From the NCBI GenBank assembly GCA_025358885.1, contig JANYHW010000063.1, forward strand, positions 1-43,191: DNA of 43,191 nt, in the 5' to 3' direction. The translations under genes and the position numbers were made by a program. This DNA comes from Cytophagales bacterium (GTDB taxonomy: Bacteria; Bacteroidota; Bacteroidia; Cytophagales; Cyclobacteriaceae). Under the pieces are notes generated by a model. It was not told the origin of the DNA. It made no database searches and worked only from the letters and a program-made list of their open reading frames with translations. Below, piece after piece: positions 9,448-18,492 of the stretch (position 1 is its first letter; every line of letters starts with the position of its first letter).

Positions 9448-9473
9448 CCGGTTTTGGGCAACTTCGTTCACTT
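9442..9473 (+). terminator. Weak hairpin at the end of kup
   Basis: AAGTGACCG (9442-9450) pairs with CGTTCACTT (9465-9473) with one mismatch and a 14-base loop, followed by TT only. It overlaps the kup stop codon. It is a marginal terminator. Confidence 0.25.
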
Positions 9474-9569
9474 TTGAATTAGTCTGGACATCTTTATCCC
9501 GGTATCCTGCTCAATTTGAAAGAAATTGGACTGGCACTGATTTGGAACGAGTAGTGAAAATCGCAAATC

Positions 9570-11992
9570 ATGCTTAGGAGTTATTTCATTGTAGCTGTTC
9601 GCAATATTCTGCGTAGCAAGACTTATTCAATCATTAACATATTTGGACTTTCATTGGGGGTGGCCTGCTGCCTCCTGCTTTCGCTCTATATTCTGGACGA
9701 GCTAAGTTATGATAAGCACCATGACCGGGTGGAAGATATCTTCCGGATCACCTCCCACTTCAAATCAGAAAAGGGATTGGATGACCTTGCCACGTGCTCC
9801 CCGCCCATTGCATGGGGTATCAAGGACGAAGTGCCTGAAATCGTTTCAGTCACGAGGATGGTTAATCCACCTGGTGTCGCCCTCAATTTGTTCCGTTACA
9901 ATGACAACTCATTTTATGAACCCGATGGACTACTCGCCGACTCCACGCTCTTTGATATCTTCAAATATCAATTTCTTGAGGGAAATCCAAAGAAATGTCT
10001 GGTAGAGGCCAATTCCGTCGTCATCACGGAAAGGCTTGCAAGGAAAATATTTGGAGACAAGCCAGCCCTGAACAACCTGGTATTCATCAGCCAGGGCGGG
10101 CCCAGTGGAAATTTCAAAGTAACGGGCGTTTTAAAGGATACGCCATCACATTCCTATTTCAATGCCAACTTCTTTATTTCGATGACCAGCGATGGGTGGG
10201 CTGCCTACATGCGTAGTCCGCAGGCCAACGGTGAATGGGCGGGCCAAAACTTTGTTCCCTCCTTTGTTAGGCTAAAGCCAAACAGCAACAAGGAAGAAGT
10301 GGTCAGGAAAATGAACCAGGTGTTTCTAAAATATGGAGCCGACGACATGAAAGCCCTTGGACTCACCAAGACACTTGGACTCGAACCCCTTCAGGACATT
10401 TACCTCAAGTCGGAGATAGGTCAAAGCCCCCGAATTATATATATCTATGTGATCGCTTCCATTGCCGGTTTTATTCTGCTGATTGCCTGCATCAATTTCA
10501 TGAATCTCTCGACGGCCAAGGCCACCAAGCGTGCCGCAGAAATTGGTTTGAGAAAAATGATGGGGGCTTACCGTAGTTCGCTCATTTACCAAATCCTGGG
10601 CGAAGCCATGGTCATCGTATTGATCTCCATTCTTTTTAGCGTGTTGTTAGTCCAATTGGCATTGCCATACTTCAACCAGGTAACAGGCAAGGCAATACTG
10701 ATCACTTCGTCGAATGGAATTTTCTTTGGCGCAGCCCTGGTTGCCATTACAATTACTACTGGATTGCTTGCGGGCAGCTATCCGGCATTCTATCTTTCCT
10801 CCTTTGAGCCAGCCAAAGTCCTCAAAGGAAAACTCATGCTAGGGAACGCCACGAGTCTGTTGAGAAGATCATTGGTGGTGTTTCAGTTCGTTATTGCCAT
10901 CGCCCTGGTTTGCGGAATGATCATTATTGGAAAGCAACTCACCTATATGCAGCAATCAAATCTTGGATTTGACTCTTCAGCTAAAATAGTGCTGCCGCTG
11001 CGCACCAAGGATGCACAAGATCAATACACCTCATTGGTCAAATCCCTTTCAGCAGAGGCCTCTATAAAAAGTGTTTCTGGAGCGGATTACATACCTGGCA
11101 CTTTTATCTGGAATGACTTTGCTGTATATAAGGATGGAGGCAACATGGATCAGGCTATACTCCACCGGGTAGACCGGGTAGACCATGGGTACATTGAACT
11201 ACTGGGTATCCACATGCCGGCCGTACATTCACCGATAACCGCGAACAGGATGGAGAAAGAAACATAGTCATCAACCGGATGGGGGCTGAGCGATTGGGTT
11301 TTAGTCCAGAGGACGCCATCGGACAAAAACTGTATACGGAATTTCAAGGAGAAAGAAGCGAATTTAAAGTCATCGGCGTAATGGAAGATTTCCATCAAGT
11401 CTCTCTTCGGGAGAAGATTTACCCGGTCATCTTTCAACTCAGGAAGAACCCTATGTTTGACTTCCTCGTCGCAAATGTTGACACCGAGCATTTTGATGCC
11501 ACCGTTTCGATGATTCAGTCTACATGGAAAAGGCTTATCTCCGATACCCCTTTCGAGTATTCCTTTCTGGATGAATCCATCCAGAAACAATACACGGAAG
11601 ACAAGAAGGTATCAAGCATCATTTCCAGTTTTACAGCCATTGCCTTGCTGATTTCCTGCCTGGGGCTCTATGGACTTTCAACCTATATGGCTGAGCGTCG
11701 CTTCAAGGAAATTGGGGTGCGGAAAGTGCTGGGGGCCAGCGTTACTCAAATTGTTGGGCTCATGTCCATTGAATTTGTCAAACTTGTACTCGTTGCATTT
11801 GCCATCTCGGTTCCCCTCGCCTGGTATGGCATGAACAAATGGCTTGAAGGCTTTGCTTACAAGATTTCAGTAAACGCCATGGTCTTTGTTTATGCTGGCG
11901 CAGCAGCCCTTGCTATCGCATTGCTCACAGTAAGTTTTGAATCCATAAAGGCTGCTATGGGAAATCCGGTAGATTCTCTAAGGAATGAGTAA
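9570..11992 (+). pseudogene. FtsX/MacB-type ABC permease, frameshifted copy (permease locus 1)
   Basis: Two adjacent frames together make one orphan permease of about 802 residues. The first (9570-11267, 565 aa) carries the N-terminal membrane helix, the first MacB-like periplasmic domain, the FMNLSTAKATKRAAEIGLRK segment and three helices. The second phase (open from about 11219 to 11992) carries the rest of periplasmic domain 2, the signature RFKEIGVRKVLGASV, three helices and the end motif NPVDSLRNE. The join falls at IHM (11208-11216): paralogues have IHM/IKM plus two residues plus GR, whereas here only two bases lie between ATG and the GGC-CGT of the new phase, so four bases are missing. 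An in-frame 9-base duplication lies just upstream. The gene is either recently broken or misassembled. It has no ATPase neighbour. Confidence 0.88.
11164..11184 (+). repeat. 9-base tandem duplication inside permease locus 1
   Basis: ACCGGGTAG occurs twice in a row (11164-11172, 11173-11181) with a further ACC after it. It adds an in-frame second RVD to the protein (HRVDRVDHGY). Paralogues have nothing comparable at this site, 30 bases before the frameshift. Confidence 0.8.
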
Positions 11993-12065
11993 ACGATTTA
12001 TATGGAGCCAACTTAGAACTATTCCGGGTGGACGCGCATCACATTCGTGACAATCAGAAAATAAC

Positions 12066-14453
12066 ATGCTGAAAAACTACTTCCGGATTGGGTTAAGGAA
12101 TCTTCTCAAAGAGAAAGGCTACTCTTTCATCAAAATAATTGGGCTTGCTTTTGGCCTTGCCGTGAGCATGATTATCTTCCTTTACATCAAGGAAGACCTG
12201 TCGTATGATTCCTTCCATTCCAATTATACCAGGATCGTACGTCTGTTGACCATCGATAGTTCAGAAGGAGTGGACAGCAAACTGGTGGGTGTTACGCAAC
12301 CAAGGTTGGGACCGGCGGCAGAAGAGGAGTTGCCCGAAGTGATCAAGAGTGTACGATTTTCAGGCGGCGGCAGGTATGACCTGAGCTATGTAGGAACAGC
12401 CCTGAAGTGCGAAGCTGCATTTAGAACTGATCCTTCCGTGTTTGAGGTATTTGATTTTACCATCATCGAGGGTCCAAAGACCGGTGTACTCGATCAACCG
12501 GGATCAATTGCCATCACGCAGAGTCTGGCCAGGAAAATTTTCGGCGATGGAAGCGCGGTCGGGAAAACAATTAAGCTCAATCAGACCACCGAGTTGCATG
12601 TCACGGCGGTCTTGGCCGACCCTCCAAAGAATTCGCACCTTCAATTTGATCTCCTCCGCACGCTGGTTCCCGGTAAGGATGAAGATGGACTCCGTCAAGG
12701 GCTGCAAAGCTGGCAAGGTATTTTTGCATTTACCTACCTCCTGCTCGACAAGCCAGCCAACGTGAAAGACTTGAATACAAAACTTCAGGCACTGAGTACG
12801 AAGAACAATGCCTACAAATTCTTCACACCTGTTGCACAACCCCTGAAAGATGTACATCTTAAATCCAAAGAAATTCTTTTTGAGACTAACGCCAATAAAT
12901 CAGACCTGCTCAATGTGTATGTGCTGTCTATCATCGCTGCACTGATTCTGGTTCTCGCCGCGGTCAACTTCATGAATCTTGTGACCGCCAAGTCGGCAGG
13001 GAGAGCGAAGGAGGTGGGAATGAGAAAGGTGATCGGAGCGGTCCGCATTCAGCTTATTGCACAACACCTTACAGAGTCCATTATCGTGACATTAATTTCC
13101 GCACTTATTGCCATCGCGGCTGTGTACCTGAGCGTGCCCTATCTCAATAACCTCTATTTTCGTTTTGCAGATGTCTCCATGCTGCTTCAAATGGGGAGTC
13201 TGCTTATCGTAGCGGGTCTCGTCGGCTTGGTGGGGCTTGGTGCCGGACTCTACCCTGCGTTTGTACTCTCCTCGTTCAAGCCCATAGCCGTCCTCAAAGG
13301 ATCGTTCAAAAATTCATCCGGCGGAATAATGCTGAGGAAAGTATTGGTGGTCTTTCAGTTTACGATTTCCATTGCGTTGATGGTGGGTACGGGGGTTGTG
13401 TATCAGCAAATGCAATTTATAAACACGGCAGACCTGGGGTATAACCGTGATCAGGTGATCACCATGCAACAAAGTGGCGACGCCATATCCCGGTCGACAA
13501 CCTTCAGGACCGAATTGCTTAGGAACTCAAACATCATATCTGTCGGATCCGCCTCCAATCGGGTAGGGCAACAATTGGGAAGGACCAACATCATCCCAGA
13601 AGGCTATGATGTAAACAATAACATGATCACGAGCACCATGGTGGCCGACGAGTCATTCATTCCGGCCATGGATATGAAAATGACAAGTGGTCGTAATTTT
13701 TCCCTCGACTTTGGCGACTCCCTTTCCATGATTGTCAACCAGGCGATGCTCCATCTCTTGAAGTGGGATGATGCCGTGGGGAGAAAGATAAGTCTGCAGA
13801 CCGGACCAAATCCAACCGATTTAACCGCGTACACCGTTGTGGGTGTCGTGAAGGATTTCCATTTTGCTACCATCAGGCACAAACTTGAGCCGATGTTTAT
13901 GCTCTATAACAAAAATAATCCGACCCTCTCCATCAAGGTCAAGGCTGAAGATATCAATCAAACCATCTCCTTTCTGGAGGAAACCTGGAAAAAAGTGAAT
14001 CCAGGCAGCACGTTTGAATATGCCTTCCTCGACGAACAATTTGCCAACCTCTACCGAAACGAGCAGGCCTTTACAAAAATGTTTACCCATTTTACTATAC
14101 TGGCCATCATCATTGCCGGCCTCGGACTGTTTGCACTTTCTGCCTTCACCGCAGAGCAGCGCAAGAAAGAAATAGGCATTAGAAAGGTAATGGGTGCAAG
14201 CAATGCCAATATCCTGTTCAAGCTATCGTCAGAATTCATCCTGCTGGTCGTGCTGGCCGCCATGATTGCCAGTGCCCTTGGATATTTCATGATGGAGCAA
14301 TGGTTACAGGATTTTCAATACCGTGTCGAGCTTGGCCCGGGGGTATTTCTGCTGGCCGGGGCCGGCTCCTTGCTCATTGCAGTTGTCACCATTAGCTTGC
14401 AGGCGATAAAAGCAGCCATTGCGAATCCCGCGGAATCATTAAGAAGCGAGTGA
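12066..14453 (+). CDS. FtsX/MacB-type ABC permease, orphan (permease locus 2)
   Basis: A 795-residue inner-membrane permease made of two MacB_PCD + FtsX units. The N-terminal helix (about 18-40) ends in the family pattern KEDLSYDSFHSNYTRIVRL. Periplasmic domain 1 spans about 45-280; helices follow around 288, 340 and 385; FMNLVTAKSAGRAKEVGMRK is the first cytoplasmic coupling segment. GAGLYPAFVLSSFKPIAVLK leads to a helix near 425, then periplasmic domain 2 (about 450-670), the second coupling segment EQRKKEIGIRKVMGAS, and two or three helices ending in NPAESLRSE. Proteins of this build need a separate ATPase or work as mechanotransmitters (MacB-type) without moving substrate through the membrane. 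No ATPase gene is nearby. Intact, and 74 bases after locus 1. Confidence 0.92.
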   Translation: MLKNYFRIGLRNLLKEKGYSFIKIIGLAFGLAVSMIIFLYIKEDLSYDSFHSNYTRIVRLLTIDSSEGVDSKLVGVTQPRLGPAAEEELPEVIKSVRFSGGGRYDLSYVGTALKCEAAFRTDPSVFEVFDFTIIEGPKTGVLDQPGSIAITQSLARKIFGDGSAVGKTIKLNQTTELHVTAVLADPPKNSHLQFDLLRTLVPGKDEDGLRQGLQSWQGIFAFTYLLLDKPANVKDLNTKLQALSTKNNAYKFFTPVAQPLKDVHLKSKEILFETNANKSDLLNVYVLSIIAALILVLAAVNFMNLVTAKSAGRAKEVGMRKVIGAVRIQLIAQHLTESIIVTLISALIAIAAVYLSVPYLNNLYFRFADVSMLLQMGSLLIVAGLVGLVGLGAGLYPAFVLSSFKPIAVLKGSFKNSSGGIMLRKVLVVFQFTISIALMVGTGVVYQQMQFINTADLGYNRDQVITMQQSGDAISRSTTFRTELLRNSNIISVGSASNRVGQQLGRTNIIPEGYDVNNNMITSTMVADESFIPAMDMKMTSGRNFSLDFGDSLSMIVNQAMLHLLKWDDAVGRKISLQTGPNPTDLTAYTVVGVVKDFHFATIRHKLEPMFMLYNKNNPTLSIKVKAEDINQTISFLEETWKKVNPGSTFEYAFLDEQFANLYRNEQAFTKMFTHFTILAIIIAGLGLFALSAFTAEQRKKEIGIRKVMGASNANILFKLSSEFILLVVLAAMIASALGYFMMEQWLQDFQYRVELGPGVFLLAGAGSLLIAVVTISLQAIKAAIANPAESLRSE

Positions 14454-14526
14454 TCTGCCTTACTTTTCTGTTTCTGGCCCCTGATGCAACCGTAAACAAT
14501 CTGGAAGCGTCTATGGATTAAAAGTT

Positions 14527-16917
14527 ATGCTGAAAAGTTACTTCACCCTCATCATCCGTAGCCTGGGCAGGAACAAAACATTTAGCCTGATCAATTTGGC
14601 CGGCCTTTCCATAGGACTCGCTGGTTTCATTCTCATCGGTTTGTACGTTGTAGACGAATTCTCGTTTGATCGTCATCACCTCTATGAAAACCGGATTTAT
14701 CAACTAAGCATTTCAGTAAACTATGAGGGGCAGGTCAGAAAATGGGTAGGTGTACCAAACAAGACCGCACCGACCCTGGCCAGGGAGATTCCGGAAATAG
14801 AAAAGGCCTTCAGGATTCTGCCCAACAACTTTAGCGGTAAAGCATTTGTTTCATCTTCGCAGATAAAGTCTTCAGAAAACCACCTGGTGTGGGCTGATAC
14901 CGAAATCTTTGATGTGCTTACCATGCCATTTGTGCGGGGTACGCACAAGGATGCATTAAAACGACCGCATACGGTAGTCATCACCGAAGCTTCTGCGATT
15001 AAGTATTTCGGGACCCTGGAAGCATTGGTGCAAACCCTCAGAATAGACAGAGACACGACGGACTTTGAGGTCACCGGAATTATTCAAAACCCATTGTCCA
15101 ATTCGCGTTTTCAGTTTCCCATCATCGCTTCATTTGCAGGAACCTGGTTTGATCAGCCGAACAGCCAGTCCTGGGGTAACGCAAGTTTTGAGACCTACAT
15201 ACTCCTGCACGAAAATACTTCAATCCAGACGGTAGAGAAGAAGATTACGGAAGCCCTTGAGCGTAACATCCCGAAGGATGATCGATGGTTTTCGCTTTCC
15301 ATCCATCCCCTGAAAGATATTCATCTTCACTATCCCGATGTGGAGGACAATGGAGCGGTCAGCAAAGGAGACATGAGCCAACTCATGATATTAATGGTAC
15401 TGGGATTAATCATCCTGATCATTGCTGCGGTGAACTATATGAATCTCTCGACCGCGCAATCTCAGCGGAGATTCAAAGAGATTGGGATAAGCAAGACTCT
15501 TGGCGCCACCAGGCGTCAGCTGGCACAGAAGTTTTACCTCGAAACATCGGTATTTGTTATGATGGCAATGGCTATTGGTTTGCTCTTTGTGTTATTCATG
15601 CTGCCATTTTTCAATTCGATTACAGGTAAGGAATTTAATGGAGGATTTCTCAGTACCGTTTGGTTTTGGCTGGCAGCTTTTGCCGTCTGGATGTCACTCA
15701 CTGTCTTGGCAGGTGTTTATCCAGCCTTGTACCTATCCTCTTTTTCTCCTCGCCAGGTGCTCAAAGGTTCCCCGTCAGGCCTTGGTGGCAATGCTATTTT
15801 GAGAAAAGCACTGGTGGTAAGTCAGTTTGCAATCTCCAGTATACTCATTGTCAGCACCCTCATCCTGCAACAACAGCTTGGCTTCATGCGTGATAAAAAA
15901 TTGGGCTATCAGCCAGAGCAGGTGATTGCCATAGAGACCACGGGAGCTCAGAACCGAAACCAGGTGATAGGCCTTAGAAATTCCTTGCTGGAACTTGCAG
16001 TGGTAACAGGCGCTGCAAGATCACAGTCCTACCCTGGCAGTGGTGCAAGCGGACGAAATTTACCTGGGCTCGATGGGCAAGGAACGGGGATTAATCTGTC
16101 TACTGTCCGTGCCACACCGGAAGTACTGGATGTACTTGGCATTCATTTGCTGGCAGGTAAAACTCTTCCCGAAAAGGCAGACAGCGATACCACCGTGCAG
16201 ATTATTCTGAACAAGACTGCCGTTGACCATATGGGATTGACACCAGACGAGGCCGTCGGCAGAAAGCTCAAAGGAATATTTGAAGGTGAAGTTGAACTGG
16301 TTGGCGTTACAGAGGATTTTCATTTCAGCTCTCTGCGACAGCCAATTGGTGCTTATTGTTTTCACAATGCCAAAACAGAGGGATATAATGTTCTATTAGT
16401 CAAACTTCAAACAAATAATATTGCTGAAACCCTTGCTCAGGTACAGCAGGCATTCAATAAAAACATCTCAACTGCCTTTCAGTATACCTTTCTCGATCAA
16501 CAAATGGAGTCATTATATAAATCAGAACAACAACTGGGCAAGATGACATTCATTTTTGCCGGACTTGCCATCTTCATTGCATGTATGGGTCTTTATGCCC
16601 TGGCCGCCTACACCACGGAGCAGCGAACCAAAGAAATTGGTATCAGAAAAGTCATGGGTGCATCTGTGATGCAACTTTCAGGCATGCTATCGGGAGACTT
16701 TCTGAAGCTGGTCGTCATTTCATTTCTCATTGCGGTACCCTTGGCCTATTACTTCATGAGCCGTTGGCAGGAGGGGTTTGCTTATAGGGTTGAAATCACT
16801 TTTATGGTATTCCTTGTAGCCGGCTTACTTTCCGTGTTTATAGCTTGGGCTACTGTAGGCCTTGAGTCTTTCAAGGCCGCCAGGTCCAATCCTATTCAAT
16901 CTCTCCGGAACGAATAA
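14527..16917 (+). CDS. FtsX/MacB-type ABC permease, orphan (permease locus 3)
   Basis: A 796-residue paralogue of locus 2 with the same order of parts: N-terminal helix (NLAGLSIGLAGFILIGLYVV), the box DEFSFDRHHLYENRIYQL, periplasmic domain 1, the coupling segment YMNLSTAQSQRRFKEIGISK, three helices, GVYPALYLSSFSPRQVLKG, helix, periplasmic domain 2, EQRTKEIGIRKVMGAS and terminal helices ending NPIQSLRNE. It follows locus 2 by 73 bases and is probably co-transcribed with it. Sequence identity to the neighbouring copies is clearly limited to motifs, so the duplication is old, in contrast to the recent damage in locus 1. The transported or sensed molecule is unknown. Confidence 0.92.
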   Translation: MLKSYFTLIIRSLGRNKTFSLINLAGLSIGLAGFILIGLYVVDEFSFDRHHLYENRIYQLSISVNYEGQVRKWVGVPNKTAPTLAREIPEIEKAFRILPNNFSGKAFVSSSQIKSSENHLVWADTEIFDVLTMPFVRGTHKDALKRPHTVVITEASAIKYFGTLEALVQTLRIDRDTTDFEVTGIIQNPLSNSRFQFPIIASFAGTWFDQPNSQSWGNASFETYILLHENTSIQTVEKKITEALERNIPKDDRWFSLSIHPLKDIHLHYPDVEDNGAVSKGDMSQLMILMVLGLIILIIAAVNYMNLSTAQSQRRFKEIGISKTLGATRRQLAQKFYLETSVFVMMAMAIGLLFVLFMLPFFNSITGKEFNGGFLSTVWFWLAAFAVWMSLTVLAGVYPALYLSSFSPRQVLKGSPSGLGGNAILRKALVVSQFAISSILIVSTLILQQQLGFMRDKKLGYQPEQVIAIETTGAQNRNQVIGLRNSLLELAVVTGAARSQSYPGSGASGRNLPGLDGQGTGINLSTVRATPEVLDVLGIHLLAGKTLPEKADSDTTVQIILNKTAVDHMGLTPDEAVGRKLKGIFEGEVELVGVTEDFHFSSLRQPIGAYCFHNAKTEGYNVLLVKLQTNNIAETLAQVQQAFNKNISTAFQYTFLDQQMESLYKSEQQLGKMTFIFAGLAIFIACMGLYALAAYTTEQRTKEIGIRKVMGASVMQLSGMLSGDFLKLVVISFLIAVPLAYYFMSRWQEGFAYRVEITFMVFLVAGLLSVFIAWATVGLESFKAARSNPIQSLRNE

Positions 16918-17052
16918 GATCATCCGGGCTTGGAATATCCGACCCGGGTAAAGCTTATCATGGATGAAGAAGTGCAATAGTCCTCGATTTTCGAATCAGC
17001 CATTTCATTATTTACGCAGGGAGTTCTATATTCGTCGCCGAATATATCACCC

Positions 17053-18339
17053 ATGGCTAAGCAGTTTCTTCGCACTACCACACTTTCATTTCTTACGTTA
17101 CTGTTTTTCCTGAAGGGAACGAGTGTTATCGCTGCTCCACCAACGTTCCAAAAGGGCTTCCTTGATTCCCGAAGTAGTGATATGAAAGGAAATCGGATAG
17201 CCCTTTCCGGTCAGTGGTTCTATTTTGAAGATCAGTTGTTAGCTCCCGGAGATGCGATCAGTGCTGACAGAATACTTGTTGACTTCCCTGGAATCTGGAA
17301 TGACCTGCGATCTGACGGGTCAGGATTTGGCTACGCCACATATATGATGTTTGTGCTCCCGCCAAAAGACATAAAAGTTTTGGCCCTTGAGCTCCCCCAG
17401 ATCTACTCCAGCTATGCATTGTGGATTGATGATAAACTGGTGGCTACCAATGGATCAGTTGGCACTTCGCTGACCAACACAATACCGCAATGGCGGCCCC
17501 AAACAGTTTCTTTCGATAATCCCGGCGACACCTTACAACTCACCCTGCAAGTGGCAAACTTCCATCACTTCAAAGGCGGCATCAAGGATCCAATTTATAT
17601 TGCGTCGTCGGAATTGCTGACGCGGCATCGTTCAACGGCCGTGGCGAGCAACCTGATAGAGTCAGCGCTACTCACCTTGATTGCTTTGGGTTTTCTGATC
17701 ACATATTTTGTGATGGAAAAGAAAAAGGTCATTCTATATTTTGCGCTTCTTTGTTTGACCTGGGCAGTACGGGTGGGATTTTCCAATCTCTATGTGTTTA
17801 TATCCTTCCTGCCTGATTTCAATTGGACTGCCATGATCAGAATTGAATATTGTACCCTTTTTCTGACAATGATCTGGGCCATCCTGTTCCTAAGCCGCGT
17901 ATTTCCCAAGGAGCAAAATCGAATACTCAAATACATACTGGTGGTGAGCAACGTTTTCTTCATTGCTTTTACGCTGTTGGCGTCCCCGTTTGCCTTCACT
18001 CAATGGATCACCGTCTACCTCACGTTCTGTACCTTACTTCTTTTGAATGGCGTGTTCCTTGTCTTGCGGGCCTGGATCAATCAACGTGCCGGCTCCACCT
18101 ATCTTACCGTCTCCATCTTGCTTGGCCTTCTGGTGTTCGGTTATGATGTGTTTGCGTATGAAGGATTCTTCAGCTACACCCCCATTATTTTTAGTGTGGG
18201 GTACATCTCAATGTTCACTTTGATGGGTGTTGTCCTGCTGGTTCACCTGGGCATCATCAAAAGCAAAAGCAAATCGATTTCAAAGCTTTCCTACGGGGAC
18301 CTCTATCAGCTACCAAAAGATCGGCAAGTCCTGAAATAG
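17053..18339 (+). CDS. 7TM-DISM receptor-like membrane protein without output domain
   Basis: A 428-residue protein with signal peptide (cleavage near residue 27, VIA-APP), an extracytoplasmic beta-rich domain of the 7TMR-DISMED2 kind (about 30-180; LSGQWFYFED, GFGYATYMMFVLP and LPQIYSSYALWIDDKLVATNG are typical), then seven hydrophobic helices from about 195 to 410. In most relatives a histidine kinase, GGDEF or adenylate cyclase domain follows; here only about 18 residues (SISKLSYGDLYQLPKDRQVLK) remain. It therefore either signals through a partner or is a truncated receptor. The DISMED2 domain is thought to bind carbohydrate-like ligands (family knowledge, not shown here). It sits inside the permease array, 135 bases after locus 3 and before locus 4. 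Confidence 0.85.
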   Translation: MAKQFLRTTTLSFLTLLFFLKGTSVIAAPPTFQKGFLDSRSSDMKGNRIALSGQWFYFEDQLLAPGDAISADRILVDFPGIWNDLRSDGSGFGYATYMMFVLPPKDIKVLALELPQIYSSYALWIDDKLVATNGSVGTSLTNTIPQWRPQTVSFDNPGDTLQLTLQVANFHHFKGGIKDPIYIASSELLTRHRSTAVASNLIESALLTLIALGFLITYFVMEKKKVILYFALLCLTWAVRVGFSNLYVFISFLPDFNWTAMIRIEYCTLFLTMIWAILFLSRVFPKEQNRILKYILVVSNVFFIAFTLLASPFAFTQWITVYLTFCTLLLLNGVFLVLRAWINQRAGSTYLTVSILLGLLVFGYDVFAYEGFFSYTPIIFSVGYISMFTLMGVVLLVHLGIIKSKSKSISKLSYGDLYQLPKDRQVLK

Positions 18340-18492
18340 GTTGTATTTCAGATGGTAAAACTGCCCGAATGTGGACGTCCCTGCTCACAATCGAGCGATT
18401 GATCAGGATAAATCAATGTTTTTAATCTCCAAATGAGGATTAAACATTGGCCTGAATTTGGAATAAGTACATCCATTACTCCACCACTTGCT

